A DNA stretch of 64,000 nucleotides from Ophthalmolycus amberensis (taxonomy: Eukaryota > Chordata > Actinopteri > Perciformes > Zoarcidae). Position numbers and translations under genes: made by a program. Positions within the stretch are counted from its first letter, which is position 1; every line of letters begins with the position of its first letter. The stretch is taken from the NCBI GenBank assembly GCA_024529925.1, contig JAFEUB010001026.1, positions 316,001 through 380,000 of the forward strand, read 5' to 3'. Positions 10,512 to 23,488 of this stretch are shown in pieces. Below the pieces are notes generated by a model. That model had not been told where the DNA came from, searched no databases, and worked only from the letters and a program-made list of their open reading frames with translations.

Positions 10512-11732
10512 CAGTGGCGGGCCGTGCATTTTATACCACTGCTGTCCTGCAGCTGAAACACAGTTGCGGTTATTATTTGTTTCGTGTAAAAATGAAGCCA
10601 ACACCTATAGCTCCACTAACTGCAGAGAATACGCCGAGAGTGCGTCTCCTCTCTGACTGCAGCTGGGACTGCTGCGCTAGGCTGCTGTGAGAGTACCCGC
10701 CTGTGTGTGCTTTGGGGCGGCGGAGGGGCTCACGGCAGCACCCGCTGCTCGTTCATGACAGTACAGAACGGTACGTGCTTTAACGTTAGAGTCAAAACAC
10801 CAGAAAAGTATCCAACAACACCAGAAAAAGTTGCTAGATTTGTTGCTAGCAGCTTTTGACAAAAAAAAAGATTTAGCGAGAAAGTAAATATAAATATGTC
10901 TCCAGAGCAACATTGGACGTAACAATGGTTCCTATCACATATAAAACCAAACAAAAATCCATCTTCATAAAAACAATTTGTACAAATAATAATATATAAA
11001 CAAGCATCTTAAAGCTACTGTAGATGTAAAAACAAACGCATTTAACTTACCAGAGCTGCTGTTCACTATTTAAAGACAAAGGCCATCCTCCTTTCTTTGT
11101 TAACAAAGAGTTTAATCTCACGGTTGTTCAGTACATCTGTGCGTTTTAGTTCCAGTAAGAAGTCCTTCTCCATTCATGGACGCCAGTGAAGACAGTCGAG
11201 CCTCCCCAGTTGTATTTCTTGAATATGTTTTAATGCGTTTGAGGCTGAAAATGTCCGCTCGACATCAGACGTCAGCAGATATTGGGATTGTCACCGCCCA
11301 ACATGTCACGCTAGCCCACTGACCAATCACGTATGGCTCGGCCAGCTAGAAGGCTCTGACACGTTAAAGAATACGCCCAACGTGTCAAGCTAAAGATCTG
11401 ATTGGTTGAACACTATGACAATCAACAATATCGTCCCCATTCACTTAAACTGCAAAGGGATTCACTTGTGAGGCTGTTCTTACCTAGAGACACAGAGGTG
11501 AGATCTGATTGGATAAAAGCTCTACTTAAAACAAGCTGCACTGGAAGCAGAGCAACTGAGGAAGACAGTAGCTGTGCAATGAGAAAATAAGATAATGGGA
11601 AAAATATTTTTATAGATTATAATACATGTAGTGTATTTAAGAAAAATTATTAAATTATAAAATAGCTATAACTTTGTGATTCTGTTTAGGACAGCAGAGA
11701 AGGCCTTGCAGGCCCTGACGGCCCACCACTGG
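10512..11732 (+). mobile_element. CAGTGGCGGGCC-type DNA transposon (hAT-like)
   Basis: A 1221-bp element starts cagtggcgggccgtgcat and ends gacggcccaccactg, giving terminal inverted repeats of about 12 bp. It is flanked by gtttgcac (10504-10511) and gtttggac (11733-11740), an 8-bp target duplication with one mismatch, consistent with the hAT superfamily. I find no transposase frame. Related copies: 4440-5361 (inverted, longer homology) and 43186-43293 (terminal 108 bp only). Confidence 0.82.
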
Positions 11733-11740
11733 TTTGGACA

Positions 11741-14690
11741 TACAAGGAATTTGGCTTCGTGATTGGTGCATAACAATAAACATAGTGTAAAAGTATAAGA
11801 CATTATTTAAAAATAAAATATGACAATTTACGATAGAATAAACAAACGCTAACATATGTATGTTATTAAAGTGTCAAGTGTATATAGTCAACATGTCAAC
11901 ATAATTATGAGGTGTAATTCATATTGGATTTTCAGACTGAAAATTTATTCAAAGTGCTGAAATATGCAACAAATTAGTGAAAAATTGACTGATTGCACAT
12001 GACTCGTACGACAGGTGTCGAAAACTCGTTAATTGTGTTTGTACTTGAGAAAATTCAAAATAAGAGAAAATTGGTGAATGTGGCAAGTTCTCTTAAATCA
12101 CGCGTCCGAGCCACTTAAAAACAAATCTGTTCACACGAGTGCTTCTAACATGAGGCCCAATGTCTTTTAACACTCTTCACAGCTCCTTCCAAACCTCTAC
12201 CAACTTTAGCTGCAGAGACCAACCCAGAGTCGGTTCTTTTTATGTTATGTCTTCTCTGCATGCATCTTCGATGCCAGCTTAAGTGCAGTCAGTGCAAGAA
12301 ACTAGGCAATGTTTTCCAGGGGAGGTACTGACAGTACATGCGTGTATGGTTTGCACTTCCATTATCATTAGTGGCTGTGCAGACAGAAAACAAGCAGTAT
12401 TAAAAAGAGGAAGGAGAGTAGAGTTAAACAGAGTGTGACCACCTAAGCACTGCACCCTCATATTAGTAAGTGAGGCTTGACAGCAGTCGGTGCGAGTCGG
12501 TGCTTGTCTGTTGAAGTCAGTCTTCCACTCTGCAGCCTGAATGAACAGGTGCTGGACTCTGCTCTTATCAGGGCAGAGTGGAGTCCCTGTGCCTTAGCTC
12601 AAATGAGTGGGTTTATTCGACAGGTCATCTCCTGCTGGAGGAAGCCCTGTGATCTGATACGCTCTTTCTCGGCCTCTCCTTCACCTCTCCTTTATTCCAC
12701 CCCCCGACTCCCCCCACCCCACTGCCCTGTTCCCTCCTCTGTAATAATGATAATACCTTCAGACATCCACCACCCTTTTACCTTTCTCTGCTTAGTTCAA
12801 AGGGCGTCCGCTTGCCATAGTATAGAACACTGTACCAAAGTGACTAGAGCTCATGATACACAATCTGCTGTGACATATGAACCTGTATGTGGGAAGCTAA
12901 TGACCAAACCCACCTTCACTTTTACTGAGAACATTGCTAAATACAGTCACATTCCCTTTTTCAGGTTTGTAGCTTCTTCAAACCATTTTTGTTTGATTAC
13001 TTTCTGAAAATGTCATCATATACTACAGAAACATACATTTGTACATTTGAATAAAGTGCAGCTAAATACAACCTGATGCGGGGCTGTTTTGAGACATGTC
13101 TGAGTGCAAAAATGTATTTTCTTCTGCTGAACTTTAAATACTGGTTGAAGAAAATAAAGACACCTGCAAAAACAAGGATCTCTGGAACTTTTAGCCTCCT
13201 TTAACTAGAATCTATATATATTTTCTGTAAACAGATCATATCACGGCCAACTTAATAACTGCTTCATTCATGGCACTGGACGGAAGCTGCTGTGAGCCAT
13301 TAAAAGTCCAACACAACAGGGAATATCAAGGTAATGTCGGATGACAAACTACAGACCGCTTTACACAAAAGCTAATATTAGTGAACAGTGAACTGTACTC
13401 TACTGTACGCTAATACAGTAATGATACAGTTTAAATGAATGAAAACAATGTACAGAACATGAAATCTCCAGAAGCGCACTCATTTTCCTCCAGGCCTGCT
13501 GTTTTCTGTTCAGATCATGGTAACTATGATTGGTATTGTCATACATTTCTGGGTATCCAGCGAAGTCACAATAATGACAAAAAACGCGACTGACATTGAG
13601 CACTTTTCTGCTCTGAGTTGGAGTTATTTCAACTCAAAGAGTTCAGGGCGCTGCTGCAAAAACACGAGATGCTTAGAGCAGACAAACGCAAGGCGCTCAG
13701 CAACGCAAAAGCAGCTCTCATTGAAAACTATTTTAAAAAGCCGCCCCAGGCTGCTAAAGCATCTTAAAATATGTCTGATCGGGGCCTAAAGGTGCTGTAC
13801 AGCTGAAACACCGACAGAGAGGCGGCCTAAACGTACTCTTCCTCCTCCTCCTGACAACAATCAATCATAATTCCAGTCAGAGGAGTATGTGTGAGTTTAA
13901 ATAATATAAGTAATGTATCCTGCTCACAGGTTCCATGTGTGGTGTGGCTGGGTTAGGTGATTTGGTTAAAGTCAGGTTAAAGTTTTAGCAAAGTACAAAT
14001 GCTGTACACACAGTGAGAAACAGACGTTATGTATGTGCAGTAGATGCATGAATACGGTTTTTTATAGTGATTACATATTGATTGTAGTTTGAGAATATAT
14101 TTCTCTGTCATCATGTTCTATATATAAAACTATTAAGTAGGAGTATTGCACTCTTTGTCCCTCTCTCCTCCTCAGACTGGAGCAGTGATCTGTTAGGGCT
14201 AGGCCATCACTTCACTATAGCGCAGAGTGCAGCTGCCCAGACTCAGGTTACAGCCCAGCATTTACAACTGCTGTCCTCACTGTGGATATATGGAGCACGA
14301 GGAATAATAGGGATTGTGGGTGGAAGTGAGATCAGTCACCAGAGCTTCACAGTGCTGCAATCTGACATTTTAATCACTAGAACAGCCAGGACTCGGTCAT
14401 GTGACCGTTGGAACTGTCCCTGATCACTATGTTCTTAGACTTGTATCATCAGACAAACAAAGTTCTCTCCTTTGTGAAGTTGAATCAGAACTGTTACATG
14501 GAAGTTGCCAAGTCTTCGAATGCACAGGACCTCGTGTCGGGTTGGATTTTAAATATTTCAAATGACCCAAATGGAATACCTGTGATTTAAACTCGCTGAA
14601 AAGTTTCTCCCTCTGTTTATGAAATCCCTGCATCCGATATTACTATTACCGATACCATTACTGCTTTTATTATCATTAGTATTCTGCTAT
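11741..14690. other. no gene recognised
   Basis: Mostly AT-rich. The longest frame (12477-13007, plus) has no recognisable domain and begins outside any gene context. I see no splice-bounded exons. Confidence 0.4.
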
Positions 14691-15144
14691 ATCCACTGCT
14701 GCTGTAAGTATTAGTAGTTGTAATTTTTTCATCATTATTCTGCTTACCTACCTCCCCAGCACCACCCCCCAAATTCCATCCAGGTCCCTTTCCTCTCTCA
14801 CACTCTCCCCATCCTCCCCCCACCTGGAGTTCACTGACCACATGAAAGAGCTGGTCATTGCTGGAACCAAACACACTCCTCGCCCCACTCCTCGACGGTT
14901 CCACAACCATCCGTCTCCCCTACCTGATAAAGGAAATAATTGATATCTTCTGGGTCCAGGCTACAAGGCTAATGACACCAATGACTCTCTCCAGGAAAAG
15001 TCGGGGCCCTGTATGCAGCTAGCCGTTTCAATTCCTGTCCTGCAAGTTTATAGAAAAAGAAAGGTGAGGCTGCGAAGAAACAACAGTAAACCTGCAAACT
15101 TAGCATACATTCCTTGTCAGCCTGTCCAAATAAATTGGGCAAAG

Positions 15145-16040
15145 AAAGCTTTAACCACATTGAACTTAGCTTTATTAAATGTCAGGTCTCTGTCAGGAAA
15201 AACATTTTTAATCAATGATTTTATTGTTAGGCACAAACTGTACATGTTGATAATCCCCAGGACAGAGAGTCTATAGAACTATGTGGTGTCCTTGATCTGA
15301 CTCAGCATGTGACAGGACCCACCCACAACAGGGGGCACACTCTGGACCTAATCATCACCAAAGGCGTAAACATTTCCAAGGTTGCTGTGACTGATGTTGC
15401 ACTCTCTGATCATTTCTGTGTTTTCTTTGAGAGTGCAATCTCCTTGCACACAAATGTCCAAACCGAGGTTGTGACAAAGCGTTACATCTCTGAAAACACC
15501 AGTGAACTATTTATTCAGAAGTTCTCCTCCACACCAGCCCTCTCTTGCCTCTCAGTCAATGAGCTTGTAGATGGCTTCAATTTTAAAGTTAAAAATATTA
15601 TTGATGCCATTGCACCCACTAAAGTGAAGGTAGTCTCAGGTAAGCAAAGATCTCCTTGGAGAAATGCTACGCTGGTCAAAATAGAGAAACGAGAGTGTCG
15701 GAAAGCTGAGCGCAGGTGGCGAAAAACTAATCTCCAGGTTCACTGTGACATCTATAAAGAGAGACTTCGCAATTATAATTTGGAACTTAGAAATGCAAGG
15801 CAGTCCTTCTTCTCTGACATCATAACCAAAAACAATAACAATACACGCGCCTTATTTGCTACCGTCGACAGGCTAACAAACCCTCCAGTGTCTGTAGCTG
15901 CTGAGCTCCAATCTACCTGTGCATGCAATCAATTTGCCTCCTTTTTTACTGACAAAATTCAGAAAATTAGACAAGCAGTCAGTGCCTCCACACCAACCAC
16001 AGTTGTCCCGATGTCCCGGGACAGTTGTCCCGATCTCTGA
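15145..16040 (+). pseudogene. LINE ORF2 endonuclease/linker remnant
   Basis: The frame beginning LALLNVRSLSGKTFLINDF near 15165 is the start of an APE-type LINE endonuclease. It breaks off near 15255 and resumes in another frame at about 15260 with the domain's C-terminus: HNRGHTLDLIITKG and VALSDHFCVFF, the latter holding the conserved Ser-Asp-His. The TETW and GDFN parts are absent, so the nuclease cannot be functional. From 15309 to 16040 the linker toward the RT is open for 243 codons and ends at a premature stop just after a local duplication of ttgtcccgat at about 16005-16036. Confidence 0.8.
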
Positions 16041-17262
16041 ATAACATCCATTCAAATATCATGACACAATTTCATTCAATCGACCGTAGAAGCCTAGAAG
16101 ACATTATACAACATCTGAAGTCATCCTCCTGCTGCTTGGATATTCTACCAACACACTTTTTCAAAAATATTTCAAACTGCATGACCACTGATCTTTTACA
16201 AATTGTAAACACATCCCTTCTCTCAGGTGTCTTCCACAAGCCCTAAAAACTGCAGTTATTAAACCACTCCTAAAGAAGGCTAGTTTAGACTCCGCAACAA
16301 TGAAAAATTATAGGCCAATATCAAACCTCCCATTTTTAAGTAAAATAATTGAAAAAGCGGTTTTCCAACAGCTGACCAACTTCTTGGCCGTAAATAACTG
16401 CTTTGATGTTTTCCAGTCAGGCTTTTGACAGCACCACAGTACTGAAACTGCTCTTGTTAAGGTTTTCAACGACATCCACTCAAACATAGACAATGGCAGA
16501 AGTTCAGTCTTAGTATTACTGGATCTCAGTGCTGCATTCGACACGGTCGACCATGCCATACTCCTAGAAAGACAAAAAATCTGGGTAGGACTTAACTGGT
16601 TTGAATCCTACTTGAAGGACCGAGAATACTTTGTATCTGTAGCTGATCACACATCAGAGCTGACTAAAATGACATGTGGTGTTCCCCAAGGTTCAATACT
16701 GGGGCCTCTTCTGTTCAACATCTACATGCTTCCACTAGCTCAGATTATGGAAAATAACAAAGTGTGTTATCATAATTATGCTGACGGAACACAAATCTAC
16801 ATAACTATGTCACCAGGGGACTATAATCCCATACAAGGGCTGGGTAACTGCATTGAACAAATCAACAACTGGATGTGCCAGAATTCTCTTCAATTAAACA
16901 AAGATAAAACAGAAGTAATTGTTTTTGGTACCAAGGACGAACAATTGAAAATCACCGCTCAGCTTCAATCACTGATGTTAAAACCCACAAGCCAAGCCAG
17001 AAATCTAGGTGTAGTTATGGATTCAGACCTCAACCTGAACAGCCATATCAAGACAATTACAAAATCAGCCTACTATCACCTGAAGAATATATCAAGGATT
17101 AGAGGACTTATGTCTCAACAGGATTTGGAAAAACTTGTCCACGCATTTATCTTCAGCAGACTGGACTACTGTAACGGTGTGTTTACAGGTCTCTGTAAAA
17201 AGTCCGTCAGAAAGCTGCAGCTGATTCAGAATGCTGCAGCTCGAGTCCTCACTAAGACCTAA
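16025..17262 (+). pseudogene. LINE ORF2 reverse transcriptase remnant
   Basis: Successive broken frames give the RT in order: KNYRPISNLPFLSKIIEKA, LLDLSAAFDTVDHA (first catalytic Asp), then from 16612 an open 216-codon stretch with CGVPQGSILGPLLFNIY and NYADGTQIY. The family box is YADD, so the second Asp is replaced by Gly and the polymerase should be dead even apart from the stops (for example tga at about 16427). C-terminal L2-type sequence (RNLGVVMDSDL, FSRLDYCNGVFTGL, LQLIQNAAARVLT) follows to a stop at 17262. Confidence 0.88.
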
Positions 17263-17264
17263 GG

Positions 17265-17411
17265 GCAGATAACATATTTTATTGTATACACGTGCATTCC
17301 ATATTTCCAAAACACAAATATTGACAATTTGTATAATTCATTATTATTTTTATTTTCTGTGGCTCAAGGGGGGGCCGCGCCCTAGCGCCCTCTATGGGCC
17401 AGCCGCCACTG
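17265..17411 (-). mobile_element. fragment with CAGTGGCGGCTGG terminus
   Basis: This segment interrupts the LINE 3' UTR. Its right end is gggccagccgccactg, the complement of a CAGTGGCGG-type terminus. The matching left terminus and a target duplication were not found, so it may be truncated. Confidence 0.35.
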
Positions 17412-17880
17412 CTTCTGTCTATCCCGATAGAGGGATCCCTTCTCTGTTGCTCTCCCCAAGGTTTCTTCATTTTTTTCTCCCTGTTAAAGGGTTTTTGGGG
17501 GGAGTTTTTCCTGTTCCGATGATGAGGATGTTGAATGTGTACAGATTGTAAAGCCCTCCTGATGCAAATTTGTGATTTTGGGCAATACAAAATAAATTGA
17601 ATTGAATATAAGAGGCTCATGGTTTCACCAAATAAATATCATTTGGCTTTTTTTTTTATATCTAATGTTATTATGGTAGCTATCTTAGGGAAAGAACTCC
17701 ATACAAATCTGCAAAGACAGATGGAGGAGGATTTTCCATATCTTTATTCAAGAGTGAGGTATTTCAATTTGAGAGCATTGCTCATTCAGATTTTGTAGTG
17801 CTTTCCCTCAAAACCCTATCTTCACACTCAAATAGCCTCTGCTTGCGCATGGATTTGCTTTGCTTCTGATCAAACTATAC

Positions 17881-18030
<150 letters not shown>

Positions 18031-18546
18031 TAGATACATACACACTAGGAATGTTTCTTAGAAACCTCCTGTTGTCCTTGCAGCCCCTTTATGGACTTGT
18101 GAATCTCCAAAAGGACTGGTAGAATACCGCTACAACCCCTTGAACCCAGGACCCCTGTGAGACCTAGCTTCACTGATCAAAAGGAACATGTGTATTGGAG
18201 AATGAACAGGTGGGCAGTAACCATCAGTGGGCCGTCAGGGTTAAGATTCCTCCAGTTGCATTTAGAAGAGGCAGCCTGTATGCTCACAGCTGTTGCACCA
18301 ATACGCCGGCATGCGTTCTGCAGAAATGTAACATCCCTGCTCTCGTCTTCCCACACCTCTCTCAGGCCCGCTCCCCTCTTTCGCCCTTTTTTTCTCACGC
18401 CTCTCCTTCCTCTGTTCAGGCCTCTGGCAGTAACCCCCGGGATATGCAGTTATCTTTCATCCTGCCACTCTGTGCAATGACAAGTATCCCCATCACATCG
18501 CACGGTGCCGGATGTTTCAGCACACAGCACAGGAGGAAAAAGCTTC

Positions 18547-18706
<160 letters not shown>

Positions 18707-20194
18707 AATACATATATGTCCCTCACCACCTTCACGGTTCCGGAGATAAGACCACAGGCAGGATGTTGTGTTAGGAGCTCATAGCTGGAGGCTGATGATA
18801 ACTGACTTCCACTACTGTAATTGCACTCTAATTACACTGCTCCCTATGTGTCTGTTAACATGCGTAAATACATATCTCTGTCTCCTTTCATAGGTTTACA
18901 TGTGAGGCTCTACTGCTACCCAGGAGAGGAGTACAGCAGTACACTGAGGGAACACTTAGGTGAAGGGGTCCGTCTCCCCGATATAGAAGCAGATGAGTGT
19001 CTGGGGTGACTGTGATCATTCCCTCCATTGATTTATCCTGCTCTCTTGTGGTGCTCACCCCCAGGGCTCAATGCAACAATCCATCATCCTGTCAAACTAG
19101 AGACAGCGCCAAAAGACTATATCCTCTATCTACCCAGACCAACTTCAAAACAGAAGTTGTTGTTGAACGTCTATGATTGTAGCATTCGTTATTGTGATCT
19201 GTGATGTAGTGATTCTGTGTTTACTGAGAAAACTATTTTTTATTTATTTTTTCATTTATCCTACAGAGTTGAGTAGATAATTTAATTTTGTAATCTAAAC
19301 ACCCCAGAGTTAGACCTTTTCCGTCATTATTACTATGAGGGAACACTTGGTTAAAGGGGAACTCCACTTTTTTTACTCATCATTGTCCTGTCAGCATGGG
19401 AACTGTCTAAAGTCCGATGAAAAAAGGGAATTTGCCAGACCTCCATAGCCTGCTGCTGAGGCTAGTGGCAAGCATCGCATCACACACCCAAATATCTAGG
19501 GCTGTCACCTTCTGGTGTCGTCTCCACCAAATTTTCATTGGTTGGATAATCGCTTGTTTCTGTCATGTGGAAAAAGCATGTCTTTATCCATTCTTTTCAG
19601 GGAGGGGCGTGTGTGAGAGACAGGGAGACGTGGCACTAACACACACACACACAATACACACATCACACACAGTCCTTTTCAATTTTCCTTGTCTCATTCC
19701 TGACAGTTGTGATTCTATAATGGCACTCATAACGGGTCGGGTGGGTGCAGGTATTAAAAAGCCCTCACCTACGCATCACTAGCCTTTTTGATAGGCTTAG
19801 AGTTTGAACATATCAGAGTTGGCATATGTCTATATGGTTGGGTCCCATTGAACAATCAATGAGGGAGAATTTCACTTGACCAAGATTTCCTTTGGTTGAC
19901 TATAGTCCTTTAAATATCACACTATACGGTTGAGTTTAATTTTGGGTAAATGTGTGGAGTAAAAAGGATATCTTTGGTTCTGTTGTAATGATTTTTTTAA
20001 GCTGCCCATTTTTAGTTGGACAATGGAGTGCAATGATGAATAAGTACTTGCAAGAGTAATTTTTAAAAATATATTAATTTAAAAGGAATCACTGAGGGAA
20101 TTGAATCCAGTAAATCCAAAATAAAATGCATGCAAATGAAGTAGGGCTGTTTTGAATGGTTGAACCTATTTTCTTTGTAGCATACTGAACACTT
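18707..20194. other. no gene recognised
   Basis: Unique-looking sequence. The phrase aaaggggaactccactttt near 19355 resembles a MITE-like repeat end seen in fish genomes, but no partner end was found. Confidence 0.35.
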
Positions 20195-20583
20195 ATGCCG
20201 TGTTCACACCAGATTCGCGTCCAACACGCTGCCGGTATCGCCGGGGACCATTTTTGCCGTGTTCACACCAAACGCGGCGCGATTCGCGCCGGAGAGGGGG
20301 CGGGGCTTATCGCCTGAAAGCCGTTCAACTGTCCGCCATTAACCATGGAAAAAATAACCTATATTTCTTCTTAGTACGTGTTGTGGAAGTCACAGATATC
20401 CCAGGAAACTAAACGCCGTCATGTCTGGGTTCATAATATTGTCCAGAGGAGCTCCGTGGATTTTATCGAGCTGTATTCACTCGTCGGCTGTTTACTACAG
20501 CTGTAGGAACACAAAATAAACTGATTTGGCTGTGATTTAACGGCAATAAACCGACAAAAAGGGACTCCGAAATAACTACGTAA
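20195..20583 (+). mobile_element. Harbinger-like MITE, 5' part
   Basis: This begins tgccgtgttcacaccag after tta and contains a second terminus-like copy, tgccgtgttcacaccaaacg, at 20256. The following 330 bp closely matches the inverse of 38425-38760, including the block around catgtctgggttcataatat. The far terminus seen at 37868 is missing here. The element is therefore a truncated member of the 37868-38775 family. Confidence 0.75.
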
Positions 20584-21490
20584 AGACTAACATGCCTGAA
20601 AACGAATATCACATGACTCTTCACCTACACTGGGCATGTGCGTGGGTGTCGATGTAAACAGGAAGTAGATTGGTTGCTTCGTTAAAAACAATATGACAGT
20701 CATAAAGTAGTCTTTAATAATTGTGTTTGATACTTAAGATCTTCTCTAAAATCTTCTCTAAAATCTTCCTCTATGAACTCAGACAGTTCGTGGAAAGTTT
20801 TAAAAGTTTTATTTTTCAGACTTAGTTACAGCGCTGCAGGTCTTTCTCTATCTCTCTCTCTCACATATATCAAATTTACTTTAAAATCAACACTTACACG
20901 TAACAGTTTACTAGATTATGGGTCCATAAAAGTGGTCAACACACGTCTCACTCGTTTCCTCGGTGTTGTCCGTTCTCACTCGTAGCTCTGCTGGTGGCTT
21001 AACTGTCCTACTGAATAGCATTTACTGCTAACCGTGACTTCAGACGTCCGTGCTGTAGGGCTGATAACGCCGCTGGTCACTGGTCGCTCCATTAACAGCT
21101 TCTTCCTCCGTAATAATGCAGACTTTTACTGAACAACAGCTGCTAGTAAAGACAACAAGGTCAGAAACGCCTGTAATCAGTTGTCCATGTTGAATTAACC
21201 TGGTTGTCGATTGGTAATCAATGTTGTTTGTGAGCTTCCGGGTAAGGGTGACGAATCAGGGAAGGACACGTCATGACTGCTAAGAACCAATCAAGTAGCG
21301 AACACGGGTGTGGGCGTCATCGTTTCTAAACTTCTCCGTTTCCGACCGTCCACACGAAAACGCAACCCGGAGTTCTCAAACTTATCCGTCCTCGGGAGCG
21401 TTTTCAAACTCCTCCGTTTTCGGAGCTCGAAAATGCTGCTGTAGTGTGGACGCTCAGTGTAAACGTAGCAGTGTGGATATGGCCTTAGAG
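20584..21490. other. unassigned, with possible transposon end
   Basis: Includes a short (TC)n run at 20847-20862. A GC-richer end at 21310-21490 has repeated cctccgttttcgga-like and gtgtggacgctcagtgt motifs, reminiscent of MITE termini. No target duplication was resolved. Confidence 0.3.
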
Positions 21491-21837
21491 CTCTGTTGGG
21501 ATCTGGCAGAAGCGTGTTTGGTTTATCAGCAAGTATGAAAACTAGTTATTGACATCAATAAAATGATGAATGTCAATACGATTATTAACAAATGTTAATA
21601 ACAACGAGGCACAACCCTGAGATCAGGTACCAATAACCAAACTATAAATTAAGTCTCATAATTAGTGTTCACTCACAATGTCAATAGTCAAAGTACTATT
21701 ACACATTCAGAGTGAAAAGTGAAGGTGTTGAGTATGAGCACAGGCCACATATCCAGATATTATCACAATACACATGCACTAAGTAATCACAAGAAAGCTG
21801 CTCTTTAATATAACAGAGTTTATTAAATTCCAATAAT
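21491..21837. repeat. older repeat interrupted by the solo LTR
   Basis: AT-rich sequence that resumes at 23012 after the LTR insertion. The downstream half (23190-23375) shares gtgtctggactccacggggg and ctctcctgattgaaat with the inverted sequence at 57050-57220, so the two halves probably formed one older LTR-like repeat. Confidence 0.4.
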
Positions 21838-21993
21838 TGTTATGGGATAGTGTAGTAGGTGGACCCAAACGCACGCTCACACAGCAGGTTTAATCCAGCC
21901 AAGGACTTTATTTTTAATTTTGCAGAAGGAGAAAGAATAAACACAAAACAAAGGCAAACAGTCCAGTGGATAAAAGTCACTCCTTTTTCTCCA

Positions 21994-22151
21994 CCGGAGT
22001 CGGGAGGGAAACTCAACCGATGCCGGACAGGTAGCCTCCGGAGTCGGGAGGGAAACTCGACCGCTGCCGGACAGGTAGCCTCCGGAGTCGGGAGGGAAAC
22101 TCGACCGCTGCCGGACAGGTAGCCTCCGGAGTCGGGAGGGAAACTCGACCG
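21994..22151. repeat. 44-bp minisatellite in the LTR
   Basis: Three full units (21994, 22038, 22082) and a 26-bp partial unit (22126-22151), each starting ccggagtcgggagggaaact. It lies inside the outer solo LTR. Confidence 0.95.
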
Positions 22152-22164
22152 TACTCTCACCTGG

Positions 22165-22535
22165 TGTTAGGGGGGTCTGGGGCCCACAGGGAGCAGGACT
22201 CAAAAGCAGACTCAAGGCGAGGTAGATAGGTTCCACGTACAAGTTCTTTACTTTGATCAGGGTTCGGCACACAGGAGAGGCACACAGGGAAATATCGCTG
22301 ATACGCTCCTCAAACATCTCCGAGACAAACTGGCACAGGACAAGGAGGAAACACAGACTAAATACACAGGGGAACGAGGCCCAGGTGGAAGCAATGAGGG
22401 CGGGGCTTGTAATCACCCAGGAGGACGGCACACGAGGAGGGGGGGTGTCTGAAACGAGAGACAAGGTGAGTGATAGACAACACAACAGGAACAGACTGTG
22501 ACAACAAACACTACCCAGAAGGTCTGGGCGTAACA
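22165..22535 (-). mobile_element. solo LTR nested in another LTR
   Basis: A 371-bp insertion with termini TGTTA...TAACA is flanked by the 5-bp duplication cctgg at 22160-22164 and 22536-22540. It sits inside the solo LTR at 21838-23011 and is therefore the younger insertion. The minus orientation is inferred from the order of features and is less certain than the boundaries. Confidence 0.85.
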
Positions 22536-23377
22536 CCTGGAAACGGTCAGGAGGGACAGGACGGCGCGACTGTGTGGAGGCCCGAGGTCCGACACAGTAA
22601 AACTATAGGCAGAGGGCTTCGACCGGTGTACTCCGTGGGTACTACGCAGGAGGGACCTCTTTCCCTCTTTCCCAGGGATCGACACTGAGCGGCAGAGGAG
22701 CAGAAGACAAACAGAAAGGTAACGATCTTCACTGAATCAGTGTTCAGACTTACGTGACATGAGGCCAGACTGGTAACCGGACGGACTGACGACGCGCCGG
22801 GGAAACGCCGAGGTATTTACGCCAGCCGGCGGCGATCACCGGAATGAGCCACAGCTGACCCGAAGGAGATGGGCGTGGTAGTGGGCGGAACACGGGGGTG
22901 GAAACTGTAGGCTGACACAAAAACAAAACATTAGCACATGGCCCTCAATAACAAAACAGACAGGGGAAAATACAGAGGAGCACACACTAGCAGCAGACAG
23001 GGATCATAACAATAATATTGATCAAGTCAAATAATATCTAAGGCTAACAACTACTACTATACAACTATATGATTATCTCTCTACCTTCAGTACGTTCATG
23101 CTGCTATTACGCAACCCTCCACCTCCCCATCTCCGCTCAATCCTCGCAGATTCATCAGCTTCATCAACTCATCATTCTATCAACCTCATCAGCCACCATC
23201 ACCTCCAGTGTCTGGACTCCACGGGGGGATTTATATTGTTGCCGCTCAGGGCAATCACAACTCGATCACAAATCTCCTCGTCGAGTTCAAGCGCCAAAGA
23301 ATTTCTGGATAACTCACTAACGCAGCATCTGTCATAATAAATGTTAACTACTAATCATTCACTTGTCTCTCCTGATT

Positions 23378-23488
23378 GAAATGGGACTAAATCACAGCGC
23401 AAGTTAGACATTATTGTGATGTTCCGAACCTTTGTATGAGGAAATTCTCTCTAAGTGGACCTCGGTTAATTTTAATTGAATACCCCTG
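23378..23488 (+). mobile_element. hAT/ZBED-type element, 3' terminal fragment
   Basis: About 110 bp matches 3440-3546 (atgggactaaatca, gaggaaattctctcta) and ends aatacccctg. Only the terminus is present. Confidence 0.65.

Larger units (their letters stand above)
14700..17612 (+). mobile_element. L2-like LINE, decayed, plus strand
   Basis: This copy runs from a C-rich 5' region (about 14740-14930), through endonuclease and reverse transcriptase remnants, to a 3' end at about 17612. The 3' end has gtaaagccctcctgatgc, a near-terminal aataaattgaattgaata and a short ATTGA tail, as I know from L2-type fish LINEs. Damage: a deletion removes the core of the endonuclease around 15255; frameshifts and stops occur between 16040 and 16612; the RT carries an altered catalytic box. 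A roughly 147-bp foreign segment (17265-17411) interrupts the 3' UTR. The 5' boundary is approximate. Confidence 0.8.
21838..23011 (-). mobile_element. solo LTR (outer), 5-bp target duplication
   Basis: This 1174-bp insertion has perfect termini TGTTATG...CATAACA and is flanked by ataat at 21833-21837 and 23012-23016, as expected for a solo LTR. Read on the minus strand it has an LTR layout: a U3 starting tgttatgatccctgtctg, a TATA-like taaatac at about 22810-22820, a 44-bp minisatellite, an AATAAA at about 21910 and a terminal gtttgggtcc region. The U3 start and terminal region resemble the plus-oriented solo LTR at 36102-36718. A second LTR is nested at 22165-22535. No internal retroviral genes are present. 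Confidence 0.85.

Noticed and set aside
12477..13007. 176-codon plus-strand frame
   Set aside because: No motif, unusual composition for coding, and no neighbouring exon or promoter signal.
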